The translations under genes were made by a program, and so were the position numbers. The notes beneath the pieces are model-generated. The model worked only from the letters and a program-made list of their open reading frames with translations. It was not told the DNA's origin and did not search any database. A DNA stretch of 64,000 bases from Nonomuraea deserti (GTDB taxonomy: Bacteria; Actinomycetota; Actinomycetes; Streptosporangiales; Streptosporangiaceae), in assembly GCF_004348685.1 (NCBI RefSeq), contig NZ_SMKO01000009.1, positions 1 through 64,000 of the forward strand, read 5' to 3'. Below are positions 33,518 to 46,345 of this stretch, piece by piece; position 1 is the stretch's first letter; each line of letters starts with the position of its first letter.

Positions 33518-36339
33518 ACGCGGTGAGCGGATGGACTCTCCCCGCGGTTCCGGCCGGCGCCGCGCTGCACCCGTACGACCTGCGCTGCGAGCACCTCGGC
33601 ACCCCGCAGGGCATCGCCGCCAGGGCGCCCAGGCTGAGCTGGCGGCTGGCCTCCGACCGGCGCGGCGACGCGCAGGCCGCGTACCGGATCACGGTCCGCT
33701 CCGGCGGCGCTCTGGCCTGGGACAGCGGCTGGATCGACGGCCAGGACACCAGCGCCTCTTACGGGGGCGCGCCGCTGGCGTCGTTCGCCCGCTACACCTG
33801 GCAGGTCCATGTCCGGCCCGCGGACGGCCCAAGCGAAGGCGCGGTCGCGGCGGCCGAGTCGTGGTTCGGCACCGGCGTGCTGCACCCGGACGAGTGGGCG
33901 GCCGCCTGGATCGGCCACGACCCGGAGACCCTGCCCCCGTTCGAACCGCCGGCCGACGACCGTGAGCCCCGCAGCGTACGCACCGGGTCCCTGCCCGCGC
34001 CCCGCTACTTCCGGCGCGTCGTCGACCTGTCACCGGTGACCGCCGTACGGATCGCGTGCACCGCCCGCGGCCTGTACGAGCTGCGCGTCAACGGCCACCG
34101 GGTGGGCGACGGCGAGCTGACCCCCGGCTGGACCGACTACCGCTACCGCGTCCCGTACCAGGTGTACGACGTCACCGACCTGATCGGCGACGGCCCCGCC
34201 TGCGTGGGGGCGGTGCTCGCGGACGGCTGGTGGTCGGGCAGCCTCGGCTGGGACGGCCGGCAGCAGGCCCAGCGGTACGGCAGGCGTCCTGAACTGCTCG
34301 TCCAGCTCGTGGCCGAGCACGCCGACGGCTCGCGCACGGTCGTCGGCACCGACGGGAGCTGGCGGGAGAGCACCGGGCCGCTGCGCTACGCCGACCTGCT
34401 GATGGGCGAGTGGTACGACGCCCGCCTGGAACAGCCCGGCTGGGACCTGCCCGGCTTCGACGACTCGTCGTGGGCCCCCGTCCGCGTCGTGGACACCGAC
34501 CACGACGTCCTCGTGCCCGCCGCGGCCGGGCCCGTCCGCGTCACCGAGGACCTCGTGCCCGTCGAGACCCGGCGGGACGGCGACGGCCGTACCATCGTCG
34601 ATCTGGGGCAGAACATCGCCGGCCGGGTGCGGCTGACGCTGCGCGGCGCCCCGGCCGGCACCCGCGTCACGCTGCGCCACGGCGAGACGCTCGACGACGG
34701 CGGCGGCCTCTACACCGCCAACCTGCGCTCGGCCGAGGCGACCGACCACTACGTGGCCGCGGGGCTGCCGGAGGAGACGTTCGAGCCGAGCTTCACCGTC
34801 CACGGCTTCCGCTACGTGGAGGTCACCGGGCACGCCGACGTCGAGCTGGTCGGCCGGGCCATGCACTCGGACACGCCGGTCGCCGGCGAGTTCTCCTGCT
34901 CCGACGCCATGGTGCGGCGGCTGACGAGCAACATCCGGTGGAGCCAGCGGGGCAACTTCGTGTCCGTGCCGACCGACTGCCCGCAGCGGGACGAGCGGCT
35001 CGGCTGGACCGCCGACGCGCAGGTGTTCCTGCCCACCGCCTGCTACAACGCCGACGTGGCCGCGTTCTTCACCGGCTGGCTGGCCGACCTGCGCTGCGCG
35101 CAGACCCCCGAGGGCGCGGTGCCCGACGTGGTGCCGCACGTGATGACGGAGCGGCACGGCGCCCCCGGCTGGGGCGACGCCGCCACGGTCGTGCCGTGGC
35201 ACCTCTACCGGGTCTACGGCGACGAGCGGGTCCTGCGCGACAGCCTGCCCAGCATGCGCCGGTGGGTGGACCACGTCGAACGCCACAACCCGGGCCTGGT
35301 CTGGCGTGACCGGGTGGGCAGCCACTACGGCGACTGGCTGCAGGCGGGCGTGCGCACCTCCCGGGACGTGATGGCCACCGCGTACTTCGCGCTGAGCGCC
35401 GACCTCACCGCCAGGGCCGCCTCCGTGCTGGGTCTCGCGGACGTCGCCGAACGGTACGCGGGGCTGCGGGCGCGGATCGGGGACGCGTTCGTGCGGGAGT
35501 TCGTGTCCGCCGACGGGCGGGTCTCGGGCGACACGCAGACGGGATACCTGCTGGCGCTCGCGCACGACCTCGTCCCCGACGACCTGGTGCCCGCGGCCGT
35601 GGGGCACCTGGTGGCCGACCTGGAGCGGCGGGGGCGGCGGCTGACCACCGGGTTCGCCGGGGTGGGGCTGCTCGGCCCCGTCCTGTCCGCGTACGGACGC
35701 CACGACCTCGCCTACGACCTGCTGCACGACGACCGCTACCCGTCCTGGGGCTACTCGATCAAGCGCGGGGCCACCACGATCTGGGAGCGGTGGGACGGCT
35801 GGACGGAGGAGAACGGCTTCGGGCCCGTCGCGATGAACTCCTTCAACCACTACGCGCTGGGCTCGGTGGGCGAGTGGCTGTACAGCGGGGTGGCGGGGAT
35901 CGGGCAGGAGGAGGACTCGGTGGGGTTCCGGCGGCCGCTCATCCGGCCGCTGCCCGGAGGCCGGCTGCGGTGGGCGGCCGCGGCGTACGACACGCCGCTG
36001 GGGCGGCTGAGCAGCCGGTGGGAGGTCTCCGAGGGCGCGTTGACGCTGGAGGTGCGCGTCCCGCCGGGCGCGCTGGCCACCGTGCACGTGCCCACCACGG
36101 ACCCGGCGTCGGTCCGCGAGTCCGGCACGCCGGTGACCGTCGGGCCGGCGGCACCGCAGACCGGCGACCGGCGGGCGCGGGTCTCGGGCGTCGCGGGGGT
36201 CTCCGGCGTCTCGGAGGTCTCGGGGGTCTCGGGGGTCTCGGGCGTCGCGGGGGTCGAGGCGGCCGGGGTCTCCGGCTCGGCGCTGGTGTGCCGGGTCGCG
36301 TCGGGCCGGTACACGTTCACCGCGTCGTGGGGACGGTGA
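33514..36339 (+). CDS. GH78 alpha-L-rhamnosidase (first copy)
   Basis: A 941-residue enzyme that releases alpha-L-rhamnose. Domain order is that of GH78: N-terminal Fn3-like sandwich, the jelly-roll with LYELRVNGHRVGDGELTPGWTDY cut at VNGHRVGDG, a second sandwich, the (alpha/alpha)6 barrel starting near DCPQRDERLGWTADAQ (catalytic-region acids), and a C-terminal sandwich. The GTG at 33514 overlaps the preceding stop (GTGA); an ATG at 33505 would add three residues. Near the C-terminus the last sandwich is interrupted by a Val-Ser-Gly repeat (about residues 889-913). There is no signal peptide, so it acts on imported oligosaccharides. It is coupled to the GDSL gene by GTGA. Confidence 0.92.
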   Translation: MNAVSGWTLPAVPAGAALHPYDLRCEHLGTPQGIAARAPRLSWRLASDRRGDAQAAYRITVRSGGALAWDSGWIDGQDTSASYGGAPLASFARYTWQVHVRPADGPSEGAVAAAESWFGTGVLHPDEWAAAWIGHDPETLPPFEPPADDREPRSVRTGSLPAPRYFRRVVDLSPVTAVRIACTARGLYELRVNGHRVGDGELTPGWTDYRYRVPYQVYDVTDLIGDGPACVGAVLADGWWSGSLGWDGRQQAQRYGRRPELLVQLVAEHADGSRTVVGTDGSWRESTGPLRYADLLMGEWYDARLEQPGWDLPGFDDSSWAPVRVVDTDHDVLVPAAAGPVRVTEDLVPVETRRDGDGRTIVDLGQNIAGRVRLTLRGAPAGTRVTLRHGETLDDGGGLYTANLRSAEATDHYVAAGLPEETFEPSFTVHGFRYVEVTGHADVELVGRAMHSDTPVAGEFSCSDAMVRRLTSNIRWSQRGNFVSVPTDCPQRDERLGWTADAQVFLPTACYNADVAAFFTGWLADLRCAQTPEGAVPDVVPHVMTERHGAPGWGDAATVVPWHLYRVYGDERVLRDSLPSMRRWVDHVERHNPGLVWRDRVGSHYGDWLQAGVRTSRDVMATAYFALSADLTARAASVLGLADVAERYAGLRARIGDAFVREFVSADGRVSGDTQTGYLLALAHDLVPDDLVPAAVGHLVADLERRGRRLTTGFAGVGLLGPVLSAYGRHDLAYDLLHDDRYPSWGYSIKRGATTIWERWDGWTEENGFGPVAMNSFNHYALGSVGEWLYSGVAGIGQEEDSVGFRRPLIRPLPGGRLRWAAAAYDTPLGRLSSRWEVSEGALTLEVRVPPGALATVHVPTTDPASVRESGTPVTVGPAAPQTGDRRARVSGVAGVSGVSEVSGVSGVSGVAGVEAAGVSGSALVCRVASGRYTFTASWGR
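36180..36275 (+). repeat. 9-bp coding repeat (Val-Ser-Gly) inside the GH78 gene
   Basis: A run of roughly ten imperfect copies of GTCTCGGGG encodes VSGV/VAGV-type residues within the last beta-sandwich. The 9-base unit keeps the frame. Confidence 0.8.
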
Positions 36340-37547
36340 CGGGCCGGCCCGTCACCACGTGGGCCGCCGCCGCCGAACGGCTCGGCGGCGGCCTGCGTGA
36401 CCTGACCGTGCGCAACATCGTGCGGACCACCGTGGGCGGGAGCGGCCTGCGCGTACGGCTGACCAACGCCTTCGGGGACCGGCCCGTGACGTTCGGGCGC
36501 GTCTGCGTGGGCGTCCCGTCGGCGGGGGCGGCGCTGCAGCCGGGGTCGAACCGGATGCTGACGTTCGGCGGGAGCCCCGAGGTCACGGTGCCGCCGGGCG
36601 CGACGATTCTCAGCGACCCGCTCCCCGTACGGGTGCGCCCGCGCCGCCGTCTAGCGATCAGCCTGTACGTCCGGGGCGAGGCGGGGACGCTGACGGGCCG
36701 CAACCGCGCCACCGCCCCCGCGTGCCCGCCGCCCGTCCTCACCCCGCAGCCCGCCACCCACGCCCACCGGCCACTGCGCGACCGGCATTCGTGCGCCGAG
36801 CGGGAACCCGCCACCTCGCCGGCCTACCGGTCGGTCCCCGGTGACCATGCCGCCGACGAGGGCTCGGGGGCCTTCACCGAGGAGGTGGCGGTCTGGCACT
36901 GGCTGGACGCGCTGACGGTCACCGCGCCCACCCCCGTGTCGACCGTGGCGGTGCTGGGAGACTCGATCGCCACCGGTGTCGGCTCCGAGACCGGCCACGG
37001 CTGGGTGGACCTCCTCGCCGACCTGGCCGCCGAGGGATCGCCACCACTGGCCGTGGTCAACGAGGGCGTCTCCGGCGGCCGCGTGCTGACGGCGGGCACC
37101 GGACGCCCCGCCGAGGCCCGCCTGACCGCCGAGGTCCTGACCAAACCCGGCATAGCCGTCGTGATCCTGTTCGCCGGGCTCAACGACCTCGGGGCGGGCG
37201 CGCGGGCGGGTGACCTCATCGCCGCGTACGCCCGCATCGCCGCGACCGCCCGCGCCGCCGGGGTCCGCGTGGTCGGCGGCACGCTCACCCCGTACGCGGG
37301 CGCCGATTACCACACCGAGGAGGGGGAACGAGCGCGACAGGAGGTCAACGCGTACGTCCGGAGCGCGGGCGCGTTCGACGGCGTGGCCGACTTCGACGCC
37401 GCCCTCCGCGACCCCGCCGACCCTGCCCGCCTGCTCCCCCGCCACGACTGCGGCGACCACCTCCACCCGAGCACGTCCGGCCACCAGTCGATGGCCGCCG
37501 CGGTCCTGGGGAGGCAGCACACCGCTGAGGTCAGGCGGCGGGCATGA
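36336..37547 (+). CDS. SGNH/GDSL-family esterase
   Basis: A 403-residue hydrolase with the SGNH blocks: GDS in VLGDSIATG (nucleophile Ser), Gly in EGVSGGRV, GLND in FAGLNDLG, and D-x-x-H in CGDHLHPSTSGH. Members remove acetyl or other acyl groups, and in this setting pectin or rhamnogalacturonan acetyl groups are the likely substrate. A beta-sandwich precedes the catalytic domain. The GTG overlaps the GH78 stop. There is no signal peptide. The 3' end overlaps a convergent gene by 17 bases. Confidence 0.85.
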   Translation: MTGRPVTTWAAAAERLGGGLRDLTVRNIVRTTVGGSGLRVRLTNAFGDRPVTFGRVCVGVPSAGAALQPGSNRMLTFGGSPEVTVPPGATILSDPLPVRVRPRRRLAISLYVRGEAGTLTGRNRATAPACPPPVLTPQPATHAHRPLRDRHSCAEREPATSPAYRSVPGDHAADEGSGAFTEEVAVWHWLDALTVTAPTPVSTVAVLGDSIATGVGSETGHGWVDLLADLAAEGSPPLAVVNEGVSGGRVLTAGTGRPAEARLTAEVLTKPGIAVVILFAGLNDLGAGARAGDLIAAYARIAATARAAGVRVVGGTLTPYAGADYHTEEGERARQEVNAYVRSAGAFDGVADFDAALRDPADPARLLPRHDCGDHLHPSTSGHQSMAAAVLGRQHTAEVRRRA

Positions 37548-38139
37548 CGCCGAGGGCGGTCAGGAGCATCGGCATGGCCATCAGGATCAGCCCCAGGGCG
37601 ACGGGCCCGCCCAGGACGCCGAGGGCGATGACGCCCTTACGAATCTGCAGGCGCCGCGAGTAGGAGATCGCCAGGGCGCCGAATCCGATCGCCATCAACG
37701 TGAAGAACAGCACGTAAGCGACTCCGGCCAGGGTGATCTGGTCGGCCGAGCCCATCAGGCCCAGCGCCATGCCGATCGCTTGACCGACGGCGCCGAGAGC
37801 GTAGATGGACAGCAGGGCGAACGCGCTCCACAACACCACGCCCAGAACCGCCGGGGGGAGGGTCCTGGGGCGGCCGGCGATCGACGACAACGCCGCACCC
37901 GCACCCACCACCTTCAGGACGACGACCAGCCAGTTCATCACGAGAAGGCCTGATGCGTACGCGGCGTAGGGGCCGCCGTCGAAACGACCGGTCAGCTCGA
38001 AGATGACGTTGACGACGGCGAAGCCGACGCAGCACAGGGCCACCAGCAGGCCGGTCACGACGATACGCGTGCCGGGTCGCGCGGGGGCTTCGGCACGATC
38101 AGGAGAAAACGCGGGGGAACCCATGTGACCAGTCGACAT
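37531..38139 (-). CDS. Small integral membrane protein, unknown function
   Basis: A 202-residue protein with about five hydrophobic helices (VTGLLVALCCVGFAVVNVIF, YASGLLVMNWLVVVLKVVGA, LGVVLWSAFALLSIYALGAV, TLAGVAYVLFFTLMAIGFGA, and GVIALGVLGGPVALGLILMA). No family is recognised. The ATG at 38139 has GAGG upstream; a second ATG is five codons further. It converges with the esterase gene and lies outside the catabolic operon. Confidence 0.7.
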   Translation of the reverse strand: MSTGHMGSPAFSPDRAEAPARPGTRIVVTGLLVALCCVGFAVVNVIFELTGRFDGGPYAAYASGLLVMNWLVVVLKVVGAGAALSSIAGRPRTLPPAVLGVVLWSAFALLSIYALGAVGQAIGMALGLMGSADQITLAGVAYVLFFTLMAIGFGALAISYSRRLQIRKGVIALGVLGGPVALGLILMAMPMLLTALGVMPAA

Positions 38140-38216
38140 GCGTCCCGCACCTCGTGTCCTCCCCTGCGAGAGGGAATCTCCCGCCGGGGTCTACCCCTGT
38201 GGTGGGAGACGTGCCG

Positions 38217-42954
<4,738 letters not shown>

Positions 42955-43063
42955 AAGCCTATACGCGGTGATCCGCCGACACCATCCCTCTCTTGCCTCC
43001 GACGATCCGCCGCCCTGGCTCGGGACACAGGAAACGGGACAGCAACGAAGCGCCCTCAGGGCA

Positions 43064-43091
43064 TTGACATGAGAGGCTGAATAAATATATC
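43064..43091 (+). promoter_or_regulatory. Promoter candidate of the GH42 operon
   Basis: TTGACA (43064-43069) is followed after 16 bases by TATATC (43086-43091); TATCAT (43088-43093) at 18 bases is an alternative -10. The operator AAATCGTTTT begins eight bases after the -10. Confidence 0.6.
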
Positions 43092-43098
43092 ATTCGGT

Positions 43099-43108
43099 AA
43101 ATCGTTTT
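43099..43108. promoter_or_regulatory. LacI-type operator, GH42 side
   Basis: AAATCGTTTT differs from the GH2-side operator by one base and shares its flank, giving CGTTTTAAG in both. It covers the likely transcription start of the GH42 operon, the usual place for repression. Confidence 0.6.
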
Positions 43109-43157
43109 AAGATATGCCACCGGTCCGTCACGACCTGGGGAGGAGGCAAGAGCCCCC

Positions 43158-45233
43158 ATGACGCCACCGCCCCCCACCCGCAGCCCCGGCATCCGCTTCG
43201 GCACGGCCTACTATCCCGAATACCTCCGCTCCCCCGATCCGAAGCGCGACCTCGACCTGATGGCCCAGGCCAAGATCGACAGCATTCGCGTCGGCGAATC
43301 CGTCTGGTCCACCTGGGAGCCCCGCGACGGCGAGTTCGACCTCGACTGGCTGACGCCCGTCCTGGACGCGGCGCACGAGCGCGACATCGGCGTGCTGCTG
43401 GGCACCCCGACGTACGCCATCCCGCCCTGGCTGCAGCGCAAGCACCCCGAGCTGGCCATCGTGCGCGCCGGCGGAGCCCGCATCCCCTGGGGCGCGCGAC
43501 AGGAGGTCGACTTCACCTCGCCGGCCTTCCTGCGCCACGCCGAGCGTGTCATCCGCGCCGTCGTCGGCCGGCACGGCGGCCACCCCGCCGTGATCGGGAT
43601 CCAGCTCGACAACGAGCCGGGACTGCACCTCATCCACAACGAGCCGGTGTTCGAGCGGTTCACCGCCTGGCTCGCCGAACGGTACGGCGACGTCGGACGG
43701 CTGAACGAGGAATGGGGGCTGGCGTACTGGTCGCACCGCCTGGGCGACTGGGCCGAGCTCTGGCGGCCCGACGGCAACACCACCCCGTCGTACGACCTCG
43801 CGTGGCGGCGCTTCCAGGCCGAGCTCACCACCCGGTTCATCGCCTGGCAGGCCGCTCTCGTGCGGGAGCTGGTGCCCGGCGACCGCGCGCTCACCACGTG
43901 CCTGGCCTACCAGCGGCCGGCCCTGGACGACGTACGGCTGTCCGAGCACCTGACCGTCACCAGCGGGAACGCCTACTACCTGGCGCAGGACGCGCTGACC
44001 CGCGACGCCGAGGACCGGCCAGCCGAGCTCGGCTGGTTCGCCGCCGGGCCCGACGCGCTGTTCCAGGCGGCCGACCGCATGTACGGCTCCAAGCAGCGCC
44101 GCTACTGGGTGACCGAGACGAACGCGACGTCGATCGCCGGATCCCAGCTCAACGTCACGCCCTACGACGGCCAGCTCCGCCAGGCGGCCTGGGCGCTGGT
44201 CGCGCGCGGCGCGGAGATGATCTCTTACTGGCACTGGAACACGCTGCACGACGGCGCCGAGACGTATTGGGGCGGCATCCTCGGGCACGCCGTGACGCCG
44301 GGCCGGATCTACGACGAGATCGCGGCGCTGGGCGCGGAGCTCGACCGGGCGCGCGACGACCTCGACGGGCTCACCCCCGACGCCGACGTAGGGTTCGTCC
44401 ACTCCCCCGACAGCAAGTGGGCGCTGGCGTTCCAGCCGCCGCTCACGCTCGACGGGCGCAGCCCCGACCGCGACTCCTACGAGCGGATCGTCGCGGCCTT
44501 CTACCAGGGGGCGAGCGACGCGGGGCTGCAGGCGGGGTTCGTGACGCCCGAGCAGTTCGGAGCCCGGCGCTTCCCCGTCGTGGTGGCGCCCGCCCTCTAC
44601 TGCCTGTCCGACGCGACGGCCGAAGCGCTCACTGGATACGTGCGCGACGGCGGGCATCTGGTGCTGACCTTCCGCACCGGGTACGCGGACGAGGAGGCGC
44701 GGGCGCGGCCCGAGGTGGCGCCGGGGCCGCTGCGCGAGCTGGCCGGGGTGCGCTACCTGGAGTACTCGACGATGCTCGGCCCCGTCCCCGTGCACGGGCT
44801 CGGGAAGCAGGGGGTGGCCCGCGCCTGGGCGGACGCGCTGGAGCCGGAGGGGGCCGAGGCGCTGGCCCGCTACGACCATCACCACTTCGGCCGCTGGCCC
44901 GCCGTCACCGAGCACCGCGTCGGGCGCGGCACGGTGACCTACGTCGGCACCCTGCCCGGCAGGGAGCTGGCGGCGGCGCTGTTCCGCCGCATCGCCGCCC
45001 GGGCCACCGAACAGCACGCTGCCCCGCTGGTCGGCGAAGGCGGGCAGCCGCAGGTCACCGTGCGCTCCGCGGTGAACGCGCGCGGGCAGCGCCTCTGGTT
45101 CGTGCACAACTGGTCCGACCGCGAGCACGCGGTGACCGTGACCCGGCCGGCCGTCGAGATCACCGGGCAGCGGCGGCCCCTCGACCGGGGCCCGCTCCGG
45201 CTGGCCCCCTTCGACGTACGGGTGATCACTTGA
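43158..45233 (+). CDS. GH42 beta-galactosidase
   Basis: A 691-residue enzyme with a TIM barrel at about 12-390 (FGTAYYPEY start), a trimerisation Rossmann-like domain (about 400-610) and a small beta domain. Acid/base Glu153 is in QLDNEPG and nucleophile Glu320 in WVTETNA. GH42 enzymes work on short galacto-oligosaccharides in the cytoplasm, and no signal peptide is seen. GGGGAGGAGG lies 13 or so bases before the ATG. The stop codon TGA coincides with the TGACATCC edge of the TnpB element that follows, so the native C-terminus may have been altered by the insertion. Confidence 0.94.
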   Translation: MTPPPPTRSPGIRFGTAYYPEYLRSPDPKRDLDLMAQAKIDSIRVGESVWSTWEPRDGEFDLDWLTPVLDAAHERDIGVLLGTPTYAIPPWLQRKHPELAIVRAGGARIPWGARQEVDFTSPAFLRHAERVIRAVVGRHGGHPAVIGIQLDNEPGLHLIHNEPVFERFTAWLAERYGDVGRLNEEWGLAYWSHRLGDWAELWRPDGNTTPSYDLAWRRFQAELTTRFIAWQAALVRELVPGDRALTTCLAYQRPALDDVRLSEHLTVTSGNAYYLAQDALTRDAEDRPAELGWFAAGPDALFQAADRMYGSKQRRYWVTETNATSIAGSQLNVTPYDGQLRQAAWALVARGAEMISYWHWNTLHDGAETYWGGILGHAVTPGRIYDEIAALGAELDRARDDLDGLTPDADVGFVHSPDSKWALAFQPPLTLDGRSPDRDSYERIVAAFYQGASDAGLQAGFVTPEQFGARRFPVVVAPALYCLSDATAEALTGYVRDGGHLVLTFRTGYADEEARARPEVAPGPLRELAGVRYLEYSTMLGPVPVHGLGKQGVARAWADALEPEGAEALARYDHHHFGRWPAVTEHRVGRGTVTYVGTLPGRELAAALFRRIAARATEQHAAPLVGEGGQPQVTVRSAVNARGQRLWFVHNWSDREHAVTVTRPAVEITGQRRPLDRGPLRLAPFDVRVIT

Positions 45234-45239
45234 CATCCT

Positions 45240-45259
45240 CCCCGCGCTGAAGCGCGGGG
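45240..45259. other. Right-end hairpin of the TnpB element (guide-RNA scaffold candidate)
   Basis: CCCCGCGC and GCGCGGGG pair over a TGAA loop 13 bases beyond the tnpB stop. In active elements the 3' part of tnpB plus this end makes the omega RNA, with the guide lying just beyond, here inside the end of the GH42 gene. Confidence 0.6.
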
Positions 45260-45272
45260 ATTCCAACGGCAA

Positions 45273-46235
45273 CTACCCCACGAGGAGGAGGTCACGTTGA
45301 GGTTCGCGGTGCACCGGCCCGGCAACCCGTGGCCCTTCCCGCGTAGACACGGCATGCCCTGCCGCGTGTTTGATGTTCCTGGCCGCGTGCACGTCGGCGT
45401 TGCAGGCGTATCCGCAGGATCGGCGCCGGTAGCGCGCTTGGCTCTCGCGCGCTACCCGGTCCACGATCCCGCACGCCGAGCACCGCTGGCTCGTGTACGC
45501 GGGGTTGACCTTCACCACCCGCCCGAGTGCCTTGTGTTCCAGTCGTTGGACGAGATGGCCCCATGCGGCGGTTATGATCGACCGGTTCAGCCCAGCCTTG
45601 GCCCGAACGTTCCGCCCGGGCGCTTCGACAGTGCCGCGCACCGACCGGGTCATGTTGCGGATCTTCAGGTCTTCGACGGCGATCACGTCGAACCGGCATG
45701 CCAAATCGGTGCTGGTCTTCTCCACCCGGTCCTTGCGCCGGTCGGTCTCCCGCGCCTTCACGCGGGCGATGGCGGCCTTGACCTTGGCGCGCCGGTTCGA
45801 TCCGCGCTCGGCCCTGGCAAGCTTGCGCAGCAGGCGAATCCATCCCACCTTCGGGACCTTCACCTCGCCCACGTGGCGGGACAAGCGGCGCACGTCACCC
45901 CCTTTGACGGCGACGATCCGGAACCCTTCGCCGCACCCGCGCCTGCGCCACGTCGGACGCCTATGGTTTCCGCCACAGTAGTTCGCCATGGCTTGCGCGA
46001 AGTCCTTCAGAGCCTGCTGCTGGACGATGACCGATCCGGTGCGCAGCCACTCGAACTCTGCCCGCGCATCCGTCAACTGGCGGCACTGGTCGACGAACCC
46101 TGGCGCGCTCTTGCGTCCCGGCTTCCCGTGCGCGTGCTGCTCAACCGCGAGATTCCACACGAACCGGGCGTGCCCGCAATGCTCCAGCAGTGCTGCCTCC
46201 TGGGCAGGCGAGGGCTGGAGCCGGTAGCGGGACAT
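45273..46235 (-). pseudogene. tnpB: TnpB-like protein with in-frame deletion of the first RuvC motif
   Basis: TnpB is an RNA-guided DNA nuclease. This 320-residue copy is some 80 residues short. After KVPKVGWIR (about residue 133) the sequence jumps directly to LLRKLARAERGSNRRAK, skipping the segment that in relatives holds the RuvC-I Asp (GVDRGV-type). The second Glu (VIAVEDLKIRNMTRS) and third Asp (CNADVHAARN) are kept. In the zinc ribbon the first pair (CSACG) is intact but the second pair reads RRRSCG instead of RCxxCG, losing one Cys. The frame is open, so a nuclease-dead protein could still be made. Start ATG at 46235 begins at the conserved MSRYRLQPSPAQ. Confidence 0.85.
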
Positions 46236-46304
46236 ACCGATCAATCTACCGACCGCCACCGACAAAACCGGGAGACCACAGTGTCCGGCCGTTCCGGCTT
46301 TCCT

Positions 46305-46324
46305 CCCCGCCCTGAAGGACGGGG
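46305..46324. repeat. Second hairpin copy next to the GH29 start
   Basis: CCCCGCCC and GGACGGGG pair with one mismatch over a TGAA loop. It repeats the element's right-end hairpin on the other side of tnpB, ends 21 bases before the GH29 GTG, and may hinder ribosome access. Confidence 0.6.
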
Positions 46325-46345
46325 CCTCCAACCTGTAGGTATCCG

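Larger units (their letters stand above)
45234..46330 (-). mobile_element. Decayed IS200/IS605-group (IS1341-like) TnpB-only element
   Basis: A solitary tnpB gene on the minus strand is bracketed by two near-identical hairpin segments in the same orientation (45235-45265 and 46300-46330), each CCTCCCCG-stem-TGAA-stem-CGGGG followed by TCCAAC. No tnpA is present, so it could not move alone. It lies between GH42 and GH29, genes otherwise in one operon, and fits the gap almost exactly. Boundaries are approximate because elements of this group make no target duplication. Confidence 0.75.
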
